Shown here one piece after another: positions 35,437 through 44,448 of a DNA stretch of 64,000 nt (position 1 is its first letter; each line of letters opens with the position of its first letter). Source of the stretch: Nocardiopsis sp. NRRL B-16309. Lineage in GTDB: Bacteria; Actinomycetota; Actinomycetes; Streptosporangiales; Streptosporangiaceae. Both the position numbers and the translations under genes were made by a program. The notes below the pieces were generated by a model. It worked only from the letters and a program-made list of their open reading frames with translations. It ran no database searches and had not been told where the DNA came from. The DNA is taken from NCBI RefSeq assembly GCF_001279585.1, contig NZ_LGEC01000073.1, forward strand, positions 1 through 64,000, given 5' to 3'.

Positions 35437-36180
35437 TCACGACCGGACCGGGGCCAGGGTCGGGCGCACGCCCGCGGTCACCCCGGGCGACCACAGCACG
35501 GACACCGGCCGGGGATCGGTGACGGATACCCCCGCGGCGTCCAGCAGGTCGCCCCGGTAGTCCAGCAGCCGGGCCCGGTGCAGCGGCCACGGCTCGTGGG
35601 TCACGCGGATCCACCGGGTCGCGCCCAGGTGGGAGGTGTGCAGGCCCCAGCGCGCGGTGAGGAAGTGCTCCAGCGGCGAGGGCTCCGCGACGGGCCCGTC
35701 CACCGCCACCCGCCAGTGGCCCCCGGTGCCGCGCCCGGGGACGCGGCGCCGCACGGCGCCCGCGCGCACCCCGTTGCGCGCGGTGCGCAGGGACACGTCC
35801 GACCACATGTACGGCAGCCCCGTAAGAAGTCGGGCCGCCACGACGCTGTGCGCCGCGTCGGCGTCCATGGACAGGAACACCACGCCCTGGCGGCCCCGCT
35901 CGTCCACCGAGTACACCCGCACGTTGACCTCGTGGAAGCCGCCGAGCGGTACCGTCCCGGCGGCCGTGGTGAAGGGCACCCGGAAGGCCACCAGGCCCAC
36001 GTGCGCGTCGCCGTCCAGGACGTCGGGGCGCGTGTGGGCGGGCAGGAGCGGTGCGACCCGCTCCGGGGCGATCCGCCAGTGCACGAAGACGGCGTCGTGC
36101 CAGCCCTGCGTCAGCGGCGGCGGCCCGGGCAGCGGCGGGGGAGCGGGGGTCGTGGTCGCGTGCGTCCCCTCGTGCGCCAT
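35437..36180 (-). CDS. DUF2071 (YqjF-like) protein
   Basis: 247 residues from the ATG at 36180. TQGWHDAVFVHWRIAPERVAPLLP, then GLVAFRV, GGFHEVNVRVYSVDERGRQG and VVFLSMDADAAHSVVAAR are typical of the DUF2071/YqjF family (acetoacetate-decarboxylase-like fold, function unknown). The N-terminal 25 residues are Thr/Pro-rich. It is divergent from the rhamnose operon, and the first LacI-type operator lies about 140 bases upstream of it. Confidence 0.85.
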   Translation of the reverse strand: MAHEGTHATTTPAPPPLPGPPPLTQGWHDAVFVHWRIAPERVAPLLPAHTRPDVLDGDAHVGLVAFRVPFTTAAGTVPLGGFHEVNVRVYSVDERGRQGVVFLSMDADAAHSVVAARLLTGLPYMWSDVSLRTARNGVRAGAVRRRVPGRGTGGHWRVAVDGPVAEPSPLEHFLTARWGLHTSHLGATRWIRVTHEPWPLHRARLLDYRGDLLDAAGVSVTDPRPVSVLWSPGVTAGVRPTLAPVRS

Positions 36181-36320
36181 CCGGTGTCCGCCCTCCGCCT
36201 CGCGCGGCCGTGCCGGCCCCTGCGAACGGAACGATTCCACACCGTCCGCCGCCGCGTGGGGCCGGGGCTCCGGGCGTGTGACCCATGACTCCGCGCGCCG
36301 GTCGGGAACGCCTTGAAGGT

Positions 36321-36332
36321 AAAACGTTTCAA
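36321..36332. promoter_or_regulatory. LacI-type operator, distal copy
   Basis: AAAACGTTTCAA with a central CG has the dyad symmetry of LacI/GalR-family operators and resembles the copy at 36420. It lies about 165 bases upstream of the rhamnose isomerase start and may help repress the rhamnose operon or the divergent DUF2071 gene. The rest of 36181-36497 has no gene. Confidence 0.5.
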
Positions 36333-36419
36333 GCTGGTCACCTGGCGATGTGCTCCCTAGCCAGGTGAGGAGATATTGACAGGTCGGGACGCACGGCGAT
36401 AACTTCTGCGAAGTTGGAA

Positions 36420-36431
36420 TGAAACGATTCA
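36420..36431. promoter_or_regulatory. LacI-type operator, proximal copy
   Basis: TGAAACGATTCA, 66 bases before the rhamnose isomerase GTG, has a central CG and half-sites TGAA/TTCA typical of LacI/GalR operators. Together with the copy at 36321 it suggests repression by a rhamnose-responsive LacI-family regulator, whose gene is not in this window. Confidence 0.55.
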
Positions 36432-36497
36432 ATCGGCCTGCCCGACCACCGGCCCACCCCAGCGGCACGCCGACCACCACCCGAACGGAGACCCACC

Positions 36498-37676
36498 GTG
36501 GCCCCCTCCACAGACAGCCGCGCGGACGTCCTGGACGTCCTCAGACGCCAGCACATCGAGCTGCCCTCCTGGGCGTTCGGGAACTCCGGCACCCGCTTCA
36601 AGGTGTTCGCCCAGCCGGGCGTGCCCCGCGACCCCTGGGAGAAGATCGCCGACTCCGCCGAGGTCCACCGCCTCACCGGCGTGGCCCCCACCGTCGCCCT
36701 GCACATCCCCTGGGACCGGGTCGACGACTACTCCGCGCTCGCCGCCCACGCGCGCGACCTCGGCATCGGCATCGGCACCATCAACTCCAACGTCTTCCAG
36801 GACGACGACTACAAGCTCGGCAGCGTCACCAACCCCGACCCCAGGGTCCGCCGCAAGGCCACCGACCACCTGCTCGACTGCGTCGACGTCATGGACGCCA
36901 CCGGCTCCCGCGACCTCAAGCTGTGGTTCTCCGACGGCACCAACTACCCCGGCCAGGACGACCTGCGCGCCCGCCAGGACCGCCTCGCCGAGGCCCTGTC
37001 CGAGGTCTACGGCCGCCTCGGCCCCGACCAGCGCATCCTGCTGGAGTACAAGCTCTTCGAGCCGGCCTTCTACGCCACCGACGTCCCCGACTGGGGCACC
37101 GCCTTCGCGCACTGCCTCGAACTCGGCGAGAAGGCCGTGGTCTGCGTCGACACCGGCCACCACGCCGCGCACACCAACATCGAGTTCATCGTCGCCTTCC
37201 TGCTGCGCGCGGGCCGCCTGGGCGCCTTCGACTTCAACTCCCGCTTCTACGCCGACGACGACCTCATGGTCGGCGCCGCCGACCCCTTCCAGCTCTTCCG
37301 CATCATGTACGAGGTCGCCCGCGGCGGCGGCCTGGCCGCCGACACCGAGGTGGCCTTCATGCTCGACCAGTGCCACAACATCGAGCCGAAGATCGCCGGG
37401 CAGATCCGCTCGGTCATGAACGTGCAGGAGGCCACCGCCAAGGCCCTGCTCGTGGACGCCGACGCGCTGGCCGCCGCCCAGGCCGAGGGCGACGTCCTGG
37501 CCGCCAACGCCGTGATGATGGACGCCTTCAACACCGACGTGCGCCCCCTGCTCGCCGGACTGCGCGAGGACCTGGGCCTGGCCGCCGACCCCATGGCCGC
37601 CCACGCCGCCTCCGGCTACATGGAACGCGTCATCGACGAGCGCAAGGGCGGCACCCAGGCCGGGTGGGGCGCGTGA
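36498..37676 (+). CDS. rhaI: L-rhamnose isomerase
   Basis: 392 residues from a GTG with GGAG upstream. It belongs to the xylose-isomerase-like TIM-barrel type of L-rhamnose isomerase (Pseudomonas stutzeri RhaI type): WAFGNSGTRFKVF at the N-terminus, INSNVFQDDDYKLGS, LLEYKLFEPAFYATDV with metal-ligand Glu, and CVDTGHHA. It converts L-rhamnose to L-rhamnulose and is first in the operon with the aldolase/dehydrogenase and kinase. No rhamnose transporter or mutarotase is visible here. Confidence 0.92.
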   Translation: MAPSTDSRADVLDVLRRQHIELPSWAFGNSGTRFKVFAQPGVPRDPWEKIADSAEVHRLTGVAPTVALHIPWDRVDDYSALAAHARDLGIGIGTINSNVFQDDDYKLGSVTNPDPRVRRKATDHLLDCVDVMDATGSRDLKLWFSDGTNYPGQDDLRARQDRLAEALSEVYGRLGPDQRILLEYKLFEPAFYATDVPDWGTAFAHCLELGEKAVVCVDTGHHAAHTNIEFIVAFLLRAGRLGAFDFNSRFYADDDLMVGAADPFQLFRIMYEVARGGGLAADTEVAFMLDQCHNIEPKIAGQIRSVMNVQEATAKALLVDADALAAAQAEGDVLAANAVMMDAFNTDVRPLLAGLREDLGLAADPMAAHAASGYMERVIDERKGGTQAGWGA

Positions 37677-37723
37677 GCCCGTCCCGCCCCCACCGCACAG
37701 CCGAGACCGACCAGGAGACCACC

Positions 37724-39760
37724 ATGGCCGACTCCGTCATCGACGACCTCATCAAGCGCAGCAACACCCTGGGTTCCGACCCGCGCAACACCAACTTCGC
37801 CGGGGGCAACACCTCCGCCGCCGGCACCCGGACCGACCCCGTCACCGGGCAGCCCGTCGAACTGCTGTGGGTCAAGGGCTCCGGCGGCGACCTGGGCACC
37901 CTCACCGAGGACGGCCTGGCCGTGCTCCGCCTGGACCGGCTCCACGCGCTCGTGGACGTCTACCCCGGCGAGGAGCGCGAGGACGAGATGGTCGCCGCCT
38001 TCGACCACTGCCTCTTCGGCAAGGGCGGCGCGGCACCCTCCATCGACACCGCCATGCACGGGCTCGTGCGGGCCGCCCACGTGGACCACCTGCACCCCGA
38101 CTCCGGGATCGCCCTGGCCACCGCGGCCGACGGCGAGGAACTGACCCGCGCGTGCTTCGGCGACCGCGTCGTCTGGGTGCCCTGGCGCCGTCCCGGCTTC
38201 CAGCTCGGACTGGACATCGCCAGGATCGCCGAGGAGAACCCGCAGGCCATCGGCGCCGTCCTGGGCGGCCACGGCATCACCGCCTGGGCCGACACCAGCG
38301 AGCAGTGCCAGGCCAACTCCCTGGAGATCATCCGCACGGCCGAGGCCTTCCTCGCCGAGCGCGGCCGCCCCGAGCCCTTCGGCCCCGCCCTGGAGGGCTA
38401 CGGCGCCCTGCCCGAGGCCCGGCGCCGCGAGCGCGCCGCCGCCCTGGCCCCGGTCATCCGCGGGCTGGCCTCCACCGACCACCCGCAGGTCGGCCGCTTC
38501 ACCGACAGCGACGTCGTCCTGGACTTCCTCGCCGCCGCCGAGCACCCGCGCCTGGCCGCACTCGGCACCTCCTGCCCGGACCACTTCCTGCGCACCAAGG
38601 TCCGCCCGATGGTCCTGGACCTGCCCGCGGACGCGCCGCTGGAGGACGCCGTCGCCCGGCTGCGCGAACTCCACGAGGAGTACCGCGCCGAGTACCGCGC
38701 CTACTACGAGCGCCACGCCACCCCCGACAGCCCCGCCATGCGCGGCGCCGACCCGGCGATCGTGCTGGTGCCCGGGGTGGGCATGTTCTCCTTCGGCAAG
38801 GACGCCAAGACCGCGCGCGTGGCCGGCGAGTTCTACGTCAACGCCATCAACGTCATGCGCGGCGCCGAGGCGGTCTCCACCTACCGGCCCATCGAGGAGT
38901 CGGAGAAGTTCCGCATCGAGTACTGGGCCCTGGAGGAGGCCAAGCTCGCCCGGATGCCCAAGCCGAAGCCGCTGGCCACCCGCGTCGCCCTGGTGACCGG
39001 CGCCGCGAGCGGCATCGGCAAGGCCATCGCCACCCGCCTGGCCGCCGAGGGCGCCTGCGTGGTCGTCGCCGACCTGGACGCCGGCAAGGCCGCCGACGCC
39101 GCCGCCGAACTCGGCTCGAACGACGTCGCCGTGGGCGTGGCCTGCGACGTCAGCGACGCCTCCGCCGTCGCCGCCGCCTTCGAGGAGGCCGCCCTGGCCT
39201 TCGGCGGGGTGGACCTGGTCGTCAACAACGCGGGCCTGTCCATCTCCAAACCCCTGCTGGAGACCACCGAGCGAGACTGGGACCTGCAGCACGACGTCAT
39301 GGCCAAGGGGTCCTTCCTCGTCTCCCGCGAGGCCGCCCGGCTGATGACCGCCCAGGGCCTGGGCGGCGACATCGTCTACATCGCCTCCAAGAACGCGGTG
39401 TTCGCCGGACCCAACAACATCGCCTACTCCTCGGTCAAGGCCGACCAGGCCCACCAGGTGCGCCTGCTGGCCGCCGAGCTCGGCTCCGAGGGCATCCGCG
39501 TCAACGGCGTCAACCCCGACGGGGTCGTGCGCGGCTCCGGGATCTTCGCGGGCGGCTGGGGCGCGCAGCGGGCCAAGGTCTACGGGGTCCCGGAGGAGGA
39601 GCTGGGCGCGTTCTACGCCAAGCGCACCATCCTGGGCCGCGAGGTCCTGCCCGAGCACGTCGCCAACGCCGTGTTCGCGCTGACCGCCGGGGAGCTCTCG
39701 CACACCACCGGTCTGCACATCCCCGTCGACGCCGGCGTCGCCGCCGCCTTCCTGCGATGA
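37724..39760 (+). CDS. bifunctional rhamnulose-1-phosphate aldolase / lactaldehyde dehydrogenase-type SDR
   Basis: 678 residues. Residues about 1-420 form a class II aldolase domain with GGNTSAAGT, the HVDHLHPDS zinc-His motif, and GGHGITAW. Residues 430-678 form a Rossmann short-chain dehydrogenase: VALVTGAASGIGKAIA, NNAGLS, and the catalytic YSSVKADQ. The fusion is common in actinomycete and Bacillus rhamnose operons: it splits L-rhamnulose-1-phosphate to dihydroxyacetone phosphate and L-lactaldehyde, and the SDR half oxidises the aldehyde. It overlaps the kinase gene by four bases. Confidence 0.9.
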   Translation: MADSVIDDLIKRSNTLGSDPRNTNFAGGNTSAAGTRTDPVTGQPVELLWVKGSGGDLGTLTEDGLAVLRLDRLHALVDVYPGEEREDEMVAAFDHCLFGKGGAAPSIDTAMHGLVRAAHVDHLHPDSGIALATAADGEELTRACFGDRVVWVPWRRPGFQLGLDIARIAEENPQAIGAVLGGHGITAWADTSEQCQANSLEIIRTAEAFLAERGRPEPFGPALEGYGALPEARRRERAAALAPVIRGLASTDHPQVGRFTDSDVVLDFLAAAEHPRLAALGTSCPDHFLRTKVRPMVLDLPADAPLEDAVARLRELHEEYRAEYRAYYERHATPDSPAMRGADPAIVLVPGVGMFSFGKDAKTARVAGEFYVNAINVMRGAEAVSTYRPIEESEKFRIEYWALEEAKLARMPKPKPLATRVALVTGAASGIGKAIATRLAAEGACVVVADLDAGKAADAAAELGSNDVAVGVACDVSDASAVAAAFEEAALAFGGVDLVVNNAGLSISKPLLETTERDWDLQHDVMAKGSFLVSREAARLMTAQGLGGDIVYIASKNAVFAGPNNIAYSSVKADQAHQVRLLAAELGSEGIRVNGVNPDGVVRGSGIFAGGWGAQRAKVYGVPEEELGAFYAKRTILGREVLPEHVANAVFALTAGELSHTTGLHIPVDAGVAAAFLR

Positions 39761-41247
39761 GCGGCGCGCACTCCCTCCACGCCGCGGTCGACCTCGGCGC
39801 CTCCAGCGGCCGGGTCATCACCGGCCGCCTGGAGGAGGGGCGCCTGCACACCGAGGAGGTCGCCCGCTTCCCCAACGGGCCCGTCGCGGTCCCCCGCCGG
39901 GGGCGCGAGACCCTGCACTGGGACATCCTGTCCCTGTACCGGGGCGTCCTGGAGGGGCTGCGCGCGGCCGCCGGGCCCCACGGGGGACTGGCCTCGGTGG
40001 GCATCGACTCCTGGGCGGTCGACTACGGCCTGCTGGACGGCGACGCCGCACTGCTCGGCAACCCGGTGCACTACCGCGACGCGCGGACGGCCGGTGCGCC
40101 GGAGCGGGTGTTCGAGCACCTGCCCGCCGACCGGATGTACGCGGTCAACGGGCTCCAGGTCCAACCGTTCAACACGCTCTTCCAGTTGGCCGCCGCGGCC
40201 GGTGACGCGCAGCTGGCGCCCGCCCGCGACCTGATGCTCATCCCCGACCTGCTGGGCTACTGGCTGACGGGGGAGCGGGTCGCCGAGCTGACCAACGCCT
40301 CCACCACCGGGATGGTCGACGTGCGCACGCGGACGTGGGCCGACGCGTGCCTGGACGTGCTCGAAGGACCGTTCGGGACGCCGGTCCGCGGCCTGCTGTC
40401 GCGCCTGGTCGAGCCGGGCACGGTCGTGGGCCCGCTGCGCGGGGAGTCTGTGGGAGCCGCCGCGGGGGCGCCGCTGGTCGCGGTGGGCTCGCACGACACC
40501 GCCTCGGCGGTGGTCGCGGTCCCGGCCGCCACCCCGAACTTCGCCTACGTCTCGTGCGGGACGTGGTCCCTGGTCGGGGTGGAGCTGGACGCGCCGGTGC
40601 GCACCGAGCGGAGCCGGGCCGCCAACTTCACCAACGAACTCGGCGTGGACGGCACCGTGCGCTACCTGCGCAACGTCATGGGGCTGTGGGTGCTGCAGGA
40701 GTCGCTGCGCACCTGGCGTGAGCGGGGGCGGGAGGTCGACCTGGCGGACCTGCTGCGCCGGGCCGCCGACGTGCCCGCCCTGTCGTGCGTGGTGGACGTG
40801 GACGACCCGCGGCTCCTGCCGCCGGGCGACATGCCCGGGCGGATCGCGGAGCTGGCGGCCGAGACCGGGCAGCGACCGCCGTCCGACGACGCCGAGCTGG
40901 CCCGGTGCGTCATCGACTCCCTGGCCCTGGCCTATCGCCGGGCGGTGCGCCAGGCCGCCGAGCTCAGCGGCCGGGACGTCGACGTCGTGCACGTGGTCGG
41001 CGGGGGCGCGCACAACACGCTGCTGTGCCGGCTGACCGCCGACGCCACCGGCCTGCCCGTCGTGGCGGGACCCACGGAGGGCGCGGCGATCGGCAACCTG
41101 CTGGTGCAGGCCCGCGCCGTCGGCGCGGTGGAGGGCGACCTCGCGGCGCTGCGCCGGATCGTGGCCGCCTCGACCGGGACCCGCCGGTACGAGCCCTCCG
41201 GCGACACCCGGCCGTGGGAAGCGGCTCACCAGCGCCTCTGGTCCTGA
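39757..41247 (+). CDS. rhaB: rhamnulokinase
   Basis: 496 residues of the FGGY sugar kinase family. AVDLGASSGRVITGRL is the N-terminal phosphate loop, SVGIDSWAVDYGLLD a sugar-binding segment, SHDTASAVVAVPA the middle motif, and VVGGGAHNTLLCRLTADATG the C-terminal adenosine motif. It phosphorylates L-rhamnulose with ATP. ATGA coupling with the aldolase gene; a 40-bp palindrome follows the stop. Confidence 0.93.
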   Translation: MSGAHSLHAAVDLGASSGRVITGRLEEGRLHTEEVARFPNGPVAVPRRGRETLHWDILSLYRGVLEGLRAAAGPHGGLASVGIDSWAVDYGLLDGDAALLGNPVHYRDARTAGAPERVFEHLPADRMYAVNGLQVQPFNTLFQLAAAAGDAQLAPARDLMLIPDLLGYWLTGERVAELTNASTTGMVDVRTRTWADACLDVLEGPFGTPVRGLLSRLVEPGTVVGPLRGESVGAAAGAPLVAVGSHDTASAVVAVPAATPNFAYVSCGTWSLVGVELDAPVRTERSRAANFTNELGVDGTVRYLRNVMGLWVLQESLRTWRERGREVDLADLLRRAADVPALSCVVDVDDPRLLPPGDMPGRIAELAAETGQRPPSDDAELARCVIDSLALAYRRAVRQAAELSGRDVDVVHVVGGGAHNTLLCRLTADATGLPVVAGPTEGAAIGNLLVQARAVGAVEGDLAALRRIVAASTGTRRYEPSGDTRPWEAAHQRLWS

Positions 41248-41254
41248 GGCGCGG

Positions 41255-41294
41255 CCGCGGGGCCCCGCCGGACGCGTCCGGCGGGGCCCCGCGG
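41255..41294. terminator. 40-bp perfect palindrome after rhaB
   Basis: Arms 41255-41274 and 41275-41294 are perfectly complementary with no spacer; all but two bases of each arm are G or C. It would fold to an extremely stable cruciform or hairpin at the end of the rhamnose operon. There is no T-run; many actinomycete terminators lack one. Confidence 0.8.
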
Positions 41295-41465
41295 CGTGGT
41301 CCGATCGGTGGACCGGGGGTGCCCGGGCGCGGACGGTGGGGCGGGTGCCGGAACGGGCACCCTGACCCCGACGGGAGCCGCGATCCCCTGGCGGGCACGC
41401 CGACACGGGCCCCGGGGCGTTGCACGGCCTGCCCCGCCGACCGATGATGGGGGCCGGAGGCGACC

Positions 41466-42698
41466 ATGACCGAACACACCACGTGCGTGATCGCGGGCGG
41501 CGGCCCGGCCGGAATGGTGCTGGGGCTGCTCCTGGCGCGCGGCGGCGTCGACGTGACCGTGCTGGAGAAGCACGGCGACTTCCTCCGGGACTTTCGCGGT
41601 GACACCGTGCACCCCAGCACCATCCAGCTCATGGACGAACTCGGGCTCGGTGAACGCTTCGCGGCGCTGCCGCACAGCCGGGTGGACGAGGTCGCACTGC
41701 CGGACGTCCACGGGAACAGGGTGGTGTTCGCCGACTTCACGCGGCTCCGGGTCCCGTTCCCCTACATCGCGATGGTGCCGCAGTGGGATCTGCTCAACCT
41801 GCTCGCCGAGGCGGGCGAGCGGGAACCGCACTTCACCCTGAGGATGAACACCGAGGTCACCGGACTCACCCGGCAGGGCGGCGTGGTGACCGGCGTCCGC
41901 TACCGGGACCGCGACGGCGGGGGAGGGGAGGGCGAGCTGCGCGCCGACCTGACCGTGGGGGCCGACGGGCGCGAGTCGACGGTGCGCGCCGCGTCCGGGC
42001 TCAGGGTCCACGAGACGGCGGTGCCCTTCGACGCCTGGTGGCTGCGGCTGCCCCGCAGGCCCGGGGACGGGATGGAGGCGCTCCAGGCCAACATCGTGCC
42101 GGGCCAGATGTGCGTGGTCATCCCGCGCGAGGGCTACTACCAGATCGCCTACCTCCTCCCCAAGGGGAGCGACGCCGAACGGCGCGCGGAAGGGATCGGA
42201 CGGTTCCGCGAACGGCTGGCGGAGTGCCTGCCCGCGCTGGCCGACCGGGTCGACACCCTCGCCTCGATGGACGACGTCAAGTTCCTCGACGTCCGGCTCG
42301 ACCGGCTGACCCGGTGGCACCTGCCCGGCCTGCTGTGCATCGGGGACGCCGCACACGCCATGTCGCCGGCGGGCGGCGTCGGCATCAACCTGGCCGTGCA
42401 GGACGCGGTCGCCTCGGCCGGAATCCTCGCAGAGCCGTTGCGCGAGGGCCACCTGAGCGTCCGCGACCTGGCGCGGGTGCACCGGCGCCGCCTGCCGGCC
42501 ACCGTCCTGGTGCAGGGACTCCAACGACTCATGCACCGGAACGTCATCGCACCCGTGCTGGAGCGCGAACGCACCGGTCCACCCGAAGCGATGACCGGAC
42601 TGGCCGCACGGTTCCCCCGGGCGAGGACCGTACCCGCCTACGTGATCGGTGTCGGCCTGCGCCCCGAGCGCACCCCCGCCTTCGCCAGGCGCCCCTGA
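41466..42698 (+). CDS. FAD-dependent monooxygenase, group A type
   Basis: 410 residues. The dinucleotide fold CVIAGGGPAGMVLGLLLARGG with EKH shortly after, the GADGREST motif and the late GDAAHAMSPAGGVGINLA motif identify a UbiH/PHBH-like flavin monooxygenase. It should hydroxylate an aromatic or polyketide-like substrate using NAD(P)H and O2. GGAGG seven bases before the ATG. It stands alone, and no biosynthetic partner is adjacent. Confidence 0.9.
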   Translation: MTEHTTCVIAGGGPAGMVLGLLLARGGVDVTVLEKHGDFLRDFRGDTVHPSTIQLMDELGLGERFAALPHSRVDEVALPDVHGNRVVFADFTRLRVPFPYIAMVPQWDLLNLLAEAGEREPHFTLRMNTEVTGLTRQGGVVTGVRYRDRDGGGGEGELRADLTVGADGRESTVRAASGLRVHETAVPFDAWWLRLPRRPGDGMEALQANIVPGQMCVVIPREGYYQIAYLLPKGSDAERRAEGIGRFRERLAECLPALADRVDTLASMDDVKFLDVRLDRLTRWHLPGLLCIGDAAHAMSPAGGVGINLAVQDAVASAGILAEPLREGHLSVRDLARVHRRRLPATVLVQGLQRLMHRNVIAPVLERERTGPPEAMTGLAARFPRARTVPAYVIGVGLRPERTPAFARRP

Positions 42699-42760
42699 CC
42701 GCGTCCCCGGTGGGTTCTCGGACGACCGGGGGCGCCGGGGGAGCGGATTCCGAACCACGT

Positions 42761-42776
42761 GCAACCCAGGGGTTGC
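42761..42776. promoter_or_regulatory. dyad GCAACC-N4-GGTTGC (operator candidate 1)
   Basis: A perfect 6-bp dyad with a 4-base spacer, 62 bases upstream of the SRPBCC gene. It shares the GCAACC half-site with the dyad at 42793. Autoregulation by the ArsR-like protein encoded at 43281 is a natural guess. Confidence 0.5.
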
Positions 42777-42792
42777 TTCAGTGCGACGCATG

Positions 42793-42810
42793 TGCAACCC
42801 TGTAGTTGCA
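42793..42810. promoter_or_regulatory. dyad TGCAAC-N6-GTTGCA (operator candidate 2)
   Basis: A perfect 6-bp dyad with a 6-base spacer, 27 bases before the SRPBCC start and 32 bases after dyad 1, that is, three helical turns. Two ArsR-family dimers bound on one face would block transcription. Confidence 0.55.
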
Positions 42811-42837
42811 CGTATCGGCATGGTGGAGGAGAGTGTG

Positions 42838-43284
42838 ATGAGCGAGGATCGGATCGAGCGCGACACCCTGATCGCGGCACCGCTGGAGCGGGTCTGGTCG
42901 CTGGTCGCCCAGCCCGGGTTCTGGGTCGCCGATCCCGAAGCGGCGGCCGGAACCGTGGCCAGGGAGGGTGAGAAGATCGTGGCCCACAGCTCCGAGTACG
43001 GCGACTTCCCCGTCCGCGTGGAGAAGGTGGAGCCGCCCGGCTATCTGGCCTACCGCTGGGCCAGCGCCTTCCCGGGCGAGGAGTTGCGCGAGGACAACAG
43101 CACGCTCGTGGAGTTCACGCTGACCACCGAGGGCGACCGGACACGGCTGCGCGTCGTCGAGAGCGGGTTCGCGTCGCTGGCCGGTTCCGAGGAGCTGCGC
43201 GACCAGGCCGTGAAGGACAACACCGGCGGCTGGGCCGAGGTGCTGGAGGCCTTCAGAAAGCGCGCCGAACAGCCCGCCCGGTGA
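42838..43284 (+). CDS. SRPBCC (AHSA1-like) ligand-binding protein
   Basis: 148 residues. RDTLIAAPLERVWSLVAQPGFW at the N-terminus, EKVEPPGYLAYRWA and STLVEFTLTTEGDRTRLRVVESGF define the START/Bet v1-like AHSA1 fold that holds small hydrophobic ligands. The ATG has GGAGGAGAG upstream and the stop overlaps the ArsR gene start. Pairing with an ArsR-type repressor is common; the protein may bind or shield the inducer. Confidence 0.9.
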   Translation: MSEDRIERDTLIAAPLERVWSLVAQPGFWVADPEAAAGTVAREGEKIVAHSSEYGDFPVRVEKVEPPGYLAYRWASAFPGEELREDNSTLVEFTLTTEGDRTRLRVVESGFASLAGSEELRDQAVKDNTGGWAEVLEAFRKRAEQPAR

Positions 43285-43661
43285 CCGGCGCGGGACACGG
43301 CGCCGGCGAGGCCGACGCCGTCCTGGCCGCCCTGGCCGACCCGACGCGGCGCCGACTGCTCGACCTGCTCGCCGCCCTCGGCGGGGCGAGTGCGACCGCG
43401 CTGGCCGAACGGCTGCCCGTCTCCCGTCAGGCGGTGGTCAAGCACCTGTCCGTGCTGGACGACGCCGGCCTGGTCATCGGACGGCGGGTCGGACGCGAGG
43501 TGCGGTACACGGTGCGGTCCGCCGCGCTGGACGCGACCGCCCGGTGGATGTCCGCGCTCGCGGCCGACTGGGACCGGCGCCTGGCGGCCGTCAAACGCGT
43601 CGCCGAGGCGGCCGAGGCTTCCGAGGCCGCCCAGCGTCAGGGTCCGACGACGCGGCCCTGA
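43281..43661 (+). CDS. ArsR-family transcriptional repressor
   Basis: 126 residues from a GTG overlapping the upstream stop. The winged HTH is clear: LADPTRRRLLDLLAAL, TALAERLPVSRQAVVKHLSVLDDAGLV and GREVRYTVR. No metal-binding Cys pair is seen, so it probably senses an organic ligand or the partner SRPBCC protein. The two dyads upstream of the operon are its likely targets. Confidence 0.9.
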   Translation: MTGAGHGAGEADAVLAALADPTRRRLLDLLAALGGASATALAERLPVSRQAVVKHLSVLDDAGLVIGRRVGREVRYTVRSAALDATARWMSALAADWDRRLAAVKRVAEAAEASEAAQRQGPTTRP

Positions 43662-43689
43662 GGTCCGGTCGGAGGTGCGCCGAGGCGCA

Positions 43690-43714
43690 GGGCCGGTGGT
43701 GACGCCGCCGGCCC
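43690..43714. terminator. 7-bp GC hairpin between convergent genes
   Basis: GGGCCGG (43690-43696) pairs with CCGGCCC (43708-43714) around an 11-base loop between the ArsR gene (+) and the HAD gene (-). It can serve both directions. Confidence 0.55.
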
Positions 43715-43746
43715 AGGTCACGGCGTCGACGAGACCCGGCGCCGGG

Positions 43747-44346
43747 TCACCGGAGGCCGAGCCGCTCCTGGAGGGCGGCACGCGAGGTGAACACGTGCCC
43801 CTGCAGGCCCAGCGCCATGGCGGCGTCCACGTTGCGCCGCCGGTCGTCGACGAACAGCACCTTCTCGGGCGCCACTCCCAGCCCGTCCAGGCACCACTGG
43901 TAGGCGGCGGCCTCGGGCTTGGCGAGGTTGAGCCGACAGGACAGGCCCAGGACCTCGAACAGGTCCAGCACGCGTGCGTGGTGCCGCTCGAAGTAGTCGG
44001 CGTTCTCGAACGGGATGTTGGACAGCAGCCCCAGTCTGACGCCGTCGGCGGCCAGGGATCCGACGAAGGAGACCATGTCCTCGTCCACGAGCGACCAGCT
44101 CCGCACGTCGAGTTCCACCAACTCCGCGGCCGTGGAGTCGTCGAACGCGGTGCCCAGCCGCTCGCCGACCGCCCGCCAGAAGCCGGGGCCGTCCAGATCG
44201 CCGCGGTCGTAGGCCTGGCGCGGGTGCCAGTAGGCGGACCAGAAGTCCTCGGCCCGAGCGCCCGCCGCCCGGACCAGGGCCGAACGGCCCTCCTCGGACT
44301 GGTCCCTGGCGATGACGCCGAACATGTCGAAGAGCACTGCTTCCAC
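43747..44346 (-). CDS. HAD-superfamily hydrolase (YihX/epoxide-hydrolase-N-like)
   Basis: 199 residues. Nucleophile motif VLFDMFGVI (Asp7), a four-helix cap with WHPRQAYDRGDLDGPGFW, motif II LGLLSNIPFE, Lys in NLAKPEAAAYQW, and motif IV LFVDDRRRNVDAA. It is typical of small HAD phosphatases. The GTG at 44346 has GGGAGGAC upstream. Substrate unknown. Confidence 0.9.
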   Translation of the reverse strand: MEAVLFDMFGVIARDQSEEGRSALVRAAGARAEDFWSAYWHPRQAYDRGDLDGPGFWRAVGERLGTAFDDSTAAELVELDVRSWSLVDEDMVSFVGSLAADGVRLGLLSNIPFENADYFERHHARVLDLFEVLGLSCRLNLAKPEAAAYQWCLDGLGVAPEKVLFVDDRRRNVDAAMALGLQGHVFTSRAALQERLGLR

Positions 44347-44448
44347 GAGGGTCCTCCCGGTGGGGTCGGTCGGGCGGCGGGGCCGCCCGCGGCGGGTCCG
44401 AGGGGAAGGCTACCGGTCCGCCTTCCGGGACCCCGGCCGCTCCGGACC

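Noticed and set aside
36419..41247. Very long plus-strand frames (over 1100 codons) through the rhamnose operon
   Set aside because: Arg/Pro-rich shadow frames with no family; the real frames encode RhaI, the fused aldolase and RhaB.
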